The notes under the pieces are model-generated. The model did no database searches. It had not been told where the DNA came from and was given only the letters and a program-made list of their open reading frames with translations. From the NCBI RefSeq assembly GCF_030867095.1, contig NC_081824.1, positions 85,890,382-85,954,381 of the forward strand: a stretch of 64,000 nt of DNA. The letters run 5' to 3'. Of this stretch, positions 55,408 to 64,000 are shown in pieces. Source of the DNA: Alligator mississippiensis (Eukaryota; Chordata; Crocodylia; Alligatoridae). Position 1 is the first letter of the stretch. Each line of letters opens with the position of its first letter. Made by a program: the position numbers and the translations under genes.

Positions 55408-56985
55408 ACTCACAGATTCACAGAAGTTTAGGGTTGGAAGGGATCTCATGAAATCATCAGGTCCAGCCCCCTGCTCTAAGCAGGAAAGACTGCTGGTGTC
55501 AAATAACCCCAGCAAAGTGTGCATCCAGTCTCCTTTTGAAGAACTCCAGGGTAGATGCCCGCACCATCCCTGCTGGGAGTCTATTCCATAGTCTGGTCAC
55601 ACAAACTGTAAAGAAGTTTTTCCTTATATCCAGTCTGAAACCTCCTTCTAGGGGTTTATGGCCATTGTTCCAGGTTTTCCCCTGGGTTGCTTTGGAGAAT
55701 AGCTGTTTGCCTAGACCCTGATGCTCTCTCCTGATCTATTTGTAAGCTGCCACCAAATTCCCCTAAAGTCTTCTCTTTTCTAGGCTGAACAGTCCCATAT
55801 CTGTCAGCCTGTCCTTGTATGGCTTGGTCTTCAGGCTTTTAATCATATGAGTGGCTCTTCTTTGGACTCTGTCAAACTTCTCCACATACTTCTTGAAGTG
55901 CGGTGCCCAGAACTGGATGCAGTATTTCAGCTGCAGTCTCACCAATGCCGAGTAGAGCAGGAGAATAACTTCCTTAGTTTTGCTAGAAATGCATCAGTTG
56001 ATGCATGCCAGTGTATTGTTTGCTCTGCTAACTGTAGCATCACAGTGGTGGCTCATATTCTTTTTATCATCAATTATGACACCCAGGTCCCTTTTGGACA
56101 TGGTGCTAGCTAGCATACCACCACCAAATCTGTAAGTTTGTTGTGGATTTTTTCTCTCCAGATGGAGCACTTTACACTTCTCAGTTTCGAACAGCATCTG
56201 GTTTTGGTCCTCCCATTTAACTAATCTGTCTAGGTCTGCCTGGATTGTCAGCCTATCCTGAGGCGTGCCACACTTTCCCAAAGCTTAGTGTCATCGGCAA
56301 ACTTTGGCAGCGTGCTTTCACCCCCACGTCCAAATCATTGATGTTGATGTTGAAAAGCACCAGTCCAAGTACCAAACCCTGGGGGACCCCACTGCCTACC
56401 TTCTGCCAGGTAAACACAGATCCATCTGTTAGTACTCTCTGGGTCCAACCCCGCAGCCAGTTTCCCACCCATCTAACCATTGAATTGTTGAGCCCACAGT
56501 CCCCTAGTTTTACCTTAAAAGCCTCATGGGACACCAAGTCAAAGGTCTTCCTAAAGTCCAAGTAAATGATGTCGACCTCATCTCCCTTATTCAGGTGGTG
56601 AGTAACCTGGTTGTGGAAGGAGATGAGGTTAGTCAGACATGACCTACCCATGACAAAGCTGTGCTGGCTGTCATTCAGAATTTTGCCTTCTATTAGCTTA
56701 TTGCCTATGGAGTCCTTGAGAATTTTTTCAAGGATTTTTCCTGGGATTGGGGTCAGGCTGATCAGCCTGTAGTTCCCTGGGTTTTCTCTCCTCCCCTTCT
56801 TGAAGATGGGCACAACATTGGTCCTCTTTCAGTCTTCAGGGACCTCTCTTGAGCGCCACGAATTCTCAAAGAGGTTTGCCAGCAGTCCTGTGATGACTTC
56901 AGCTAGTTTGTTCAGCACTTTCGGATGGAGTTAATCTGGTCCTGCTGACTTATAGATATCCAGCCTCTCTAGCTGTTGTTTCACC
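55408..56985 (-). mobile_element. CR1 LINE, 5'-truncated
   Basis: The 3' end lies at the left (ACAGATTCACAGAAGTTTAG, GGTTGGAAGGGATCTCATGA). On the minus strand 56813-56253 encodes RT without interruption: PIFKKGRRENPGNYRLISLT, HSFVMGRSCLTNLISF, DIIYLDFRKTFDLVSH and SGVPQGLVLGLVLFNININD. After this the frame shifts before the FADD box, and further RT text continues (RDLGVIIDDKKNMSHHCDAT at about 56085). It is the least diverged CR1 copy in the window but is inactive and lacks the endonuclease part. Confidence 0.9.
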
Positions 56986-57009
56986 AACTCTACATTGAAA
57001 TCTCAAAAC

Positions 57010-57645
57010 TCTCACGTGGGCTTCTATAGGGGTCTGTCTTTGGTCAATATTATTTAATATTTTCATTAATAGAATGGACAGTGGAATTGAGAAAACAATT
57101 ATTATGTGTGCAGATGGTACCAGGATGGGAGGGTTTGCAGGCAGAGGACAGATTTGGAATTCAAAATTATCTTGACAAACTGGAAAAAAATAGATTGAAA
57201 TTCTGTAAGGGCAAGTACACAATACTGTACTAACACCAAATGAGGAATGACCGGCTAGGCAACAGCTCTGCAGAACAGGATCAGAAACTAAACCTAAGTC
57301 AGCATTTTCATGCAGTTGTAAAATAAGCTAATGTTGTACTGAGATAGGTGAGCAAGAGTATCATGTAAAAAGTATATGAAATAATCTTGCCACTCTTCTC
57401 AGCACTTCTACATCTGAACTAGTGCATTCAATTTTGGACACTACCCTCAACAAAAATGTAGACTACTTGCAGGGAATCAAGAGGAGGGCAGCAAAAATTA
57501 TTAGAAGTCTAGAATGCATGACCTATGAGGAAAGACTGAAAGTCTGAGATTTGTTCTGTATAAAGAGTTGATGGAGGGGATATACGATAACAGTCTTCAA
57601 CTATATGAAAGAAGAAGACAATATGAAAGAGGAAGACACAATAAA
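57010..57645 (+). mobile_element. CR1 LINE fragment, opposite orientation
   Basis: The plus strand contains diverged RT C-terminal text (AATAGAATGGACAGTGGAAT near 57068; GCAGATGGTACCAGGATGGG near 57111). The 3' coding end follows (GGAATCAAGAGGAGGGCAGC, CTATGAGGAAAGACTGAAAG, 57474-57543). It is older than, and head-to-head with, the CR1 at 55408-56985. Confidence 0.75.
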
Positions 57646-57649
57646 AGAG

Positions 57650-59240
57650 CCAATGGAGTCAATAGGAAGCCAGTGGGGGCTAGCAAAACCCTCAGCCCCT
57701 TCCCCAAACCAGGGATTGCCTCTTTGGGGAAGAGGCAGGGAGCAGCAGAGCCAGACTTGTAGAGGAGTGTACAGGGTTTCACATTTGCAAAAGAAACTCT
57801 CTGACAAGGGAGATCTTTCAGGTTGAGATGGATGTACTTCTCCTGGAAGGGGCAGTGTATATGTCTCATTTTTACCAGAACAGTAATTTTCCCAATAGAA
57901 ATGTAAAACTTGGACCTTACTGCCTGAAAAGAGGTTTGAAGAAGACTTCCATATGAAACATCCCTACTGTTGATGTTATATTACTTTTCCGAGGCTAGAA
58001 CTGCAGTTGCAGCTTTTAGAAGCTCCGTGCTTAGCCATCTGTTACATGGAGATGACTGAAAGCTTGAAGCATACTGTTTCAGATGGCTTTCAAATGTCAA
58101 GGTAAAGCATGCTTTAGCAGAGAGAGAATTTTTGGTGACTATATGAAGGAACAAGAAATTCACAAAATCTATTTTATTGCTCATTAAACACTCTTTTTAA
58201 AGACTTTTTGCACCAAAACAAAGTTTGTGTGGAATAGAGAGATATGACAAAATATTTGGGAAAACTAAGTAGAAGCTCTGTAGTGAACTGGTGGAAAGAG
58301 AATATCTTAGGAAATGCTAGCTTACTATAAATAATAAGGTTCCTTGTTTAGCATTAGAGGAGATTTTTTGTGTGATCCTTAATCCAATTGGTGTATATGG
58401 TATTTTTGGTTCTGTCATAACCTCCTTAGGGAATGCTACTTTATTCAGCTCATTCTTTTTCAGCAAGTTGTTACTTTATTCTAAGCATGAGTAATACAGA
58501 ATTGAAGAAGCTATTTTCTAGAAAGATGGTGTCTGTCTCATTTCTGTACCCTTGTTTTTTTGTTTTATTTGTTGTGCATTTCTTTAGTACACATTGCTTT
58601 ATTGAAAAAAACTGAAGCAGTAAACTTGTTCTCTGTAATTTCTTCGTTCCCTGACGTATTTAGCAGAACAAAATTGCAATAGTGCTAACATTTCTTTGAA
58701 TTCTGATATTTTCATCTCTACTGTTAGTTAATGTATTTATTTTAAAGGAATTCTACTCACATTTTAGTTATTCTTAAAATGTTCTTTCTTCTTTTCTCTC
58801 CAAATTGTTTGTATTTCCTAGATTTCTGACATTTTTCAGCCCATTTCCTGGTACACATTATTTTTCTTAAGTACTCACATATATAACTTGTAATCAAGTT
58901 ATCATTTTTTCATGAATGTGATCTTGATGACTAAGAAGCCTTTTAATAGAGACTACAAGTAGTTTGATGGACCTAATTTAAAATGCTTAAGATATATGTG
59001 ATGAAATAGATCTGGATTGTAAATCAGAGATGGTGGGGTGAGCAGAAGAGAATAGAATTGCCTAGGAAACTAGAAATAACATTCCATTTTTTAGCATATT
59101 GACAAATATTAGATAAAGTCAACTAGGGCTATGGACTTCACTGTCTGTATATGTGGATTCAACACAGAGAATTAAAAGGGGTTGAGGCTTAGGCTTTGAA
59201 GGAAGCTGGTGTCACTGATTGATTAAATCCTTCATAACAT
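57650..59240. other. Flank, no feature
   Basis: This is AT-rich sequence. No gene, RNA or repeat family was recognised. Confidence 0.35.
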
Positions 59241-59244
59241 CACA

Positions 59245-59642
59245 GGGAGCTCATCTACATGTCTGATTAAGTGCATGAATAAACTCCGGTGCATATTGCT
59301 TCAGAGTTTATTCATGCACAGCACATGGAGCCTGGTCAGAGTAGTCCAGGCTAGCAGGGGTCTGGGGGGTCAGCCTGCTAACCCAGGGCTGATTTGACTA
59401 GGCTCCCTATTCTGTGGAGGAGATGGTTGAGGCACAAGGGTGCTTCGGCACTGAGGCTGCCTGCTGGCTAGCCCCACACTGAAGCACCCTGTGCCCCAGC
59501 CAGCCAGGGCAGCATCTACACATGCACTGCTGCACATGAAAAAACTCAGCAGCAGGGTAGTACTTGTCTTTTATAAGCACTACCCTGGTGTGGAGTTTAT
59601 TAGTTGCATGTGCCCTAATAGAGGTGCACGTGTAGACACCTA
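59245..59642. mobile_element. TIR element, relative of 15444-15862
   Basis: It begins near GGGAGCTCATCTACATG and ends GTGCACGTGTAGACA. Inside are AGAGTTTATTCATGCACAGC, GCATCTACACATGCACTGCT and AAGCACTACCCTGGTGTGG, in the order seen at 15444-15862. Confidence 0.55.
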
Positions 59643-59644
59643 GG

Positions 59645-60785
59645 CTAGGTGCAGACATTCAAAAAGCCCAGGCCTGAATTGGTTCAATCTTTGCAGGTTA
59701 GTCTAACCTTCATAGATTGAACCAGTTTGTAAGTAAATAGACATTCACTTTTGATTCTGGACATGCAGGCACATGGCTGCAGTGGCTTAGGCCAGAAGCT
59801 GGTGGGGGTGCTAGAGCTAGCCCTTGGCTGAAAGGAAATTGAGCTGTGGGGGGATGGGGGGCTTGGCCAGGGGAGGGGGAATGTGACCTTGCTGCAGGTG
59901 CAGAGGTGGGGTAGGTGGGAGCTGGGGCTAATCATGGAGCTCAACTCACTGCTGTCTCCCGCTGTGGCAGTGCAGCTCAGACTGGAGCAGCCCTAGGGGG
60001 TGGGGGTCAGTGCCTGCTGCCTCCTGCCTCCAGCCTTGTATAGGAACCACAATTTGCAGGTGGACTGCAGCTAGAGCATGACTCCCTGCTCCCCTCCCTT
60101 CTCCTGGTGATGGAGTGAACTATCATGGCAGGTGGCGGTGCGGTACCTGCCTCCCACCGCCTGCTTGTGGCAGTGCCAGACACTCAGGATGGGCTGCCAT
60201 GTGCCAATCTCTGCCCATGCCCCTGGGTCACAGGGCCAGGCTGGACCACACTGCGGTAGTCGGTTGCCTTCCCTCACTGCCGCCCATGTCCCTGGCCTGT
60301 GGCAACCCTCCCCAAGTGTCTGGTACCGCCACGAGCAGGAGCAGCAGGAGGTGAGGGGAGCAGAACAGCCCTGCCAGCCCTAGCCAGGGCATAGCTTCCT
60401 CTTGCCTCCAGTGGCTCCTCAGCATCCCATTCCTCATCCCACTCTGGTCATGCCCCTGCCCCTGCTCCAGCTAGAGAGCAGAGAGGTGGAGCCAGCCCTG
60501 CTCTCTGGAGCAAAGAGCATAGCCCAGCCCAGGGCTGCAGAGCATGCTGGGATGCTTGGGGACTCTGGTTTAACTTAAACTGGTAAGGGGTCTGGGACAG
60601 AAGTTCTATAAACTGGTTTGACCCAAATCAGTTAAGTCTGATACTTAACCAGGTTTATCTTAAACTGTTTTGGCCATTTTGAAACTGGTTTATACGCACT
60701 GAACTTATGCTGTGTTACAGGTTTAAACCAGTTTCTGATCACTTAAACTGGTTTATGTCCCTAACTAGTGACTTCTGTCCCTAGC
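59645..60785 (-). mobile_element. Interspersed repeat, AAACCAGTTTAAG family, long copy
   Basis: The ends GGCTAGGTGCAGACATT and CTTCTGTCCCTAGCCC are roughly inverted. The right part (ACCAGGTTTATCTTAAACTG, TGTTTTGGCCATTTTGAAAC) is the reverse of 18745-18800. The middle (59760-60560) is GC-rich and lacking in the short copy at 18655-19155. No transposase was seen. Its frames are low-complexity. Confidence 0.6.
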
Positions 60786-61848
60786 CCAAGACATTTACTA
60801 CACAGTTAATTAGTCAACTGTGCAGTAAATGTCTCATGTAGATGGGCACAAGGGAGAGCTACTTCTGGACTTTAGGGCCAACTCACAAATCAAAACAGTA
60901 AATGGTTTGCTTTGATTCTCTGTTGAGCCCCTTAAAGGAGGTCTTTAAATCTGAACAGAGACATGTTAAAAAAACTATTAAACAATCTACACTACAGTGA
61001 AATGTTTATTTCAAGTCTCTAATGCTGTGTCTATTTTCTTGCTTATAAATAACACCCCCAGTGAACAGTTATCCTGTTGGCTTTCAATACCATTTTATTT
61101 AGCACATAGCTCCAGGAGCAAGAGCACATTAATATGTAGTTTAAAAATCTGCCTGTCCTGGCAAGTGATTACTCATAGCTCTAAGTTATTATTACAGGAG
61201 AAAACTTAGCTTAATTCTGATTTGCTTTCCATGGCATACCACATTTTTACAAATAGAAAGAGGAATCAGAGAGATTAGCTTCTTTATTCTGTAATTTATA
61301 CAAACGAAATGAGAAATTTTTTGAAAGTTAATCAAATAAAAATCACTTGCTTATTAAACTCCTGGGTATGGCCTGATTCCATAATGAAGGAGCCAGAGGT
61401 GACATTTGCTTTGATCCAAATCTGACATCATTTTATAACTCTTGATTTTTTTTGCTTCCTTTGCCATTATCAAATTCTTGTTTGAAAGGCAGTCTCACAT
61501 GTTGGTTTTCATGGTTTGGTAGCTCAGTGATTTGTTCAATCTTTTGGAATGTTGTGAAATAAAAGAATTGCCATGTTACGCACAGGAATTTCTTTTCTGG
61601 GATCATTTTCTTATTACTCATGTAGCCTCTGCTCTTCATAATGAAATGACAGGTCCAGAAGTTAGAAGATATGAATTCTGTTCTTTCTTCTGCCACTGAC
61701 TCACTACCTGACTTTGGCTGACTTTCTTATGATGTTAATTAACCCTCAAATTTCCATATCTTAGTAAAGTGATCTTGGATCTACAAAGAAAAATATTGTT
61801 TGTTTAGCACCCAGACACCTTTGCCAAACTACATCTTACTAAGAAGTA
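60786..61848. other. Flank, no gene
   Basis: Only a fragment of the TIR family (ACATTTACTACACAGTTAAT to ATGTAGATGGGCAC, 60788-60848) is recognisable. The rest is AT-rich and unassigned. Confidence 0.4.
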
Positions 61849-62090
61849 GGGGTGCACTGATAGAGATTTTGGGGATCAATACCGATAGCCGATTTTAAGC
61901 AGGCATATTGGTCAATACCGATCAGATTTCTGATACAGCTGCATGCAGGTGGTAAGTCTGTTGTGGTGGACAGGGAGGTGGGGGAGGCAAGGGGCATGGA
62001 GGGACAGATCAAGGCCCCTGTGGTGAAGGAGGGGGTGGAGCAGAGGCTGAAGCTCATTAGTATCCTGCTGGATTAGTTAATTCACATAAG
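61849..62090. mobile_element. DNA-transposon-like repeat with CGATACCGAT words
   Basis: It opens TAGGGGTGCACTGATAGAGA and carries ATCAATACCGATAGCCGATT and GGTCAATACCGATCAGATTT. This 'GGTGCACCGATA' text is typical of non-autonomous DNA elements in reptiles and fish, probably hAT. The right end is not located. Confidence 0.45.
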
Positions 62091-62099
62091 TTTGGTAAC

Positions 62100-63435
62100 T
62101 ATGCAAATAATGGTTGCAATGATTATGCCAAAAAATCATATTTTTATTTTGACTTCTATTCCTTGTAGTCTCCAGGTTCCCACCTGACACCTGTACCCCC
62201 TCCCCTCCTCAAATCTCTGCCTGAAACAACAGCTGGAGTCTCTGGGTTTCCCCTCTCTCCTCCAGCTGACATTTCCTGCTTCTACCCCAGGGAGTGCAGC
62301 AATATGGTACACACCACAGGCAGGTAGAGGGGTGAGTCCCAGGTCATGTGGGTGCATGGCACAGCAGTGGAAGGAGGATGGGATCACACCTTCTACATGT
62401 AGGAGAGGGTGTGGTGGGGGGTGGGCAGCAATGGGGAAGGATGGGGGCATGGTGCAGCAGGGGGCCATCCCCATGGCAGGCAGCCAGCTTTGGCTGGTGC
62501 AGCCCATGTGGCATGTGGTTCACACTTGCCCCGTGGGGCATGCATTTATACAGCATACATTTTAGTCAGCTGAGTGAGTCAAAAATCAATATAGCTAGCT
62601 TTAGATTTGTAGTGATACAGTATCTGGATTTCAGATACTGCAAGGGAATTACTGCTCATTTTGCAAAAGGTTTTTTTTTTTTTTTACAGTATGTAAATAC
62701 TGAGCCAAACTAAATGCATATGGATCCCAATTTATTTTTCAAAAAACTTTCTCTGCAATTCATCTTACCACGGGTTACATTTGTACCATGTCTCCAAGTA
62801 AAGGCAAGGTTGTAATTGTATCCTAAGCAACTACAAAGGGATTGGGAGAAAGGTCATAAGGGCCCCTTGTATAACAGTCAAGGAATGGGATGATTCACCT
62901 CTGCGGACACTAACAAACTTCTTGTAAAATGGTGTGGGGTGGGAAGCTGATGAGCAAAACTGAGCCAATGTAGAAATTGAAGCAGGGGTGTAGCAAGCTC
63001 ATTCAGCACCAGGGATGGAGGGGGTGGGTATGATGACCACTGTGGGGGTTGAGGGAATGGGACATCTTATCTACCTGGGCTCTCTGCACACTAAAGGCAG
63101 CTGTTACTGTTGCTACTGCTGCTGTTTTAGTAGCATTGGCTGTGGAAGCAGCAGCCCCATGACACAGGTTTCCAATAAATTATTAGGCACATGGCTGTGC
63201 CTACTGTGGCAAAGATTCTTTGGGAAGAATGGATTTTGGTATCCCCTCATAGTTGGCACCTGAGGCAACTATGAGGCGAAGGGAGCAGAGATTGTGGGGT
63301 TGGGGGTATAGGTGGCAGGGGGGTGGGGACAGGAAGGCTGCAGGGGGTAGAAATGGGGGACAGAGGGCAAGGGAGCCACCTGACTCCTCTAGCTACCTGA
63401 TCCCCAGCCACTGCTTTCCCTGCTGTACCAGTTGT
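62100..63435. other. Flank, no gene supported
   Basis: GC-richer patches alternate with AT-rich text. None of the short frames resembles a protein family. Confidence 0.3.
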
Positions 63436-63439
63436 GGGG

Positions 63440-63586
63440 GAGGGATGAATTCAAGACAACCCTCCAATAATTAGATTCCATACCTGGAAAATTATAAAAA
63501 TTTTTAAAAAATCCATATATAGAACATAATTATTGGGTGGGGGGTGGTCTTAAATTCAGGGTCATCTTAGATTCAAGTAAATATGG
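63440..63586 (-). mobile_element. End of a CTGTATTTACTC-family foldback element
   Basis: Read on the minus strand from 63586 it gives CCATATTTACTTGAATCTAA, then AAGACCACCCCCC, CCCAATAATTATGTTC, TATATATGGA and AAAATTTTTATAATTTTCC. This matches the start of the element at 28700 (CTGTATTTACTCAACTATAA ... CCCCCCAATAATTATATTC). TA follows at 63587-63588. The other end was not found. Confidence 0.6.
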
Positions 63587-63589
63587 TAT

Positions 63590-64000
63590 GTATGGGCTTG
63601 TATGGCTGGGGTCTTATTCTGAATTGCAATATATGCATTTTAAAGGTCAATATTTTCAGAGCTGAGAAAAAGCCATGTTTAATATTTTAACATTACCATT
63701 GTTTAGTAGTTCACCCCTGTCATTATGGAATTGCTGTCAGTTATTTAAATATTCTGGAAAGATAAATTTCCCATGTTCCAGTGATTTTTCAAGCATGTGT
63801 TGGATGCTTCACATAATGGGATAACAAGTCATATTCATTACATTTTAGTAAACATATTGGAATAAATTAATTTTATTTTTGAAGGGCATCATAAAAGCTT
63901 TAGGGTATTCATATGTGAAATTATTTATTTTCTAAAAATTGCTACTTCAGATGTTGAAGTGTCCCACATTTCCCAATCAATAAACTAATACATTCTTCAA
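63590..64000. other. Flank, no feature
   Basis: This is AT-rich sequence up to the window edge. Nothing was recognised. Confidence 0.35.

Noticed and set aside
62332-62713. Gly-rich frames near 62.4 kb that might be an exon
   Set aside because: No splice-flanked block matches a protein family, and the opposite strand is equally open.

Overview
This is vertebrate nuclear DNA, most probably from a crocodilian; another non-avian reptile is not excluded. There are no operons, and real coding sequence is confined to short exons. The background is a mixture of CR1 LINEs, hAT, Tigger-like and PIF/Harbinger DNA transposons, a Penelope-like element, LTR fossils and many GC-rich repeats with inverted ends. 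The only host gene I recognise is MCHR2 (melanin-concentrating hormone receptor 2, a class A GPCR). It lies on the minus strand as five coding exons: 41152-40971, 32396-32187, 7565-7371, 4068-3949 and 1786-1462. All introns are GT-AG with matching phase, and together the exons encode about 343 codons. No upstream non-coding exon was identified between 41179 and the window end.

The receptor body looks intact: DRY box, SAAPYH in TM6, NPFLY in TM7, paired extracellular cysteines and two N-glycosylation sequons. The codon aligned with the mammalian start methionine is ACG, however. An in-frame stop lies two codons upstream, and no in-frame ATG occurs before TM2. This is the most biologically important oddity in the window.

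Layout: 1-1461 is 3' flank. From 1.5 to 41.2 kb is the MCHR2 body; its introns hold a Tigger-like foldback element (1923-3090), an old interrupted CR1 (4.6-6.7 kb), a Penelope-like fragment with a GIY-YIG domain (8.5-9.3 kb), short-TIR elements, a LINE piece with an inverted 5' part (11.05-12.2 kb), a candidate LTR (16-17 kb), a decayed Harbinger transposase (24.2-25.4 kb), a second foldback (28.7-29.7 kb) and several hAT elements with 8-bp target duplications.

Upstream of the gene (41.2-64 kb) are a Ty3/gypsy fossil (43.9-47.6 kb), a perfect 44-bp-arm palindrome (49.76-49.85 kb), three more CR1 copies, one solo LTR flanked by exact 5-bp duplications (53982-54825), and members of the same TIR families seen in the introns. 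I found no new multi-gene system. The most noteworthy items are the ACG start, the rearranged non-CR1 LINE, the Penelope fragment, the palindrome and an exact 52-bp duplication.
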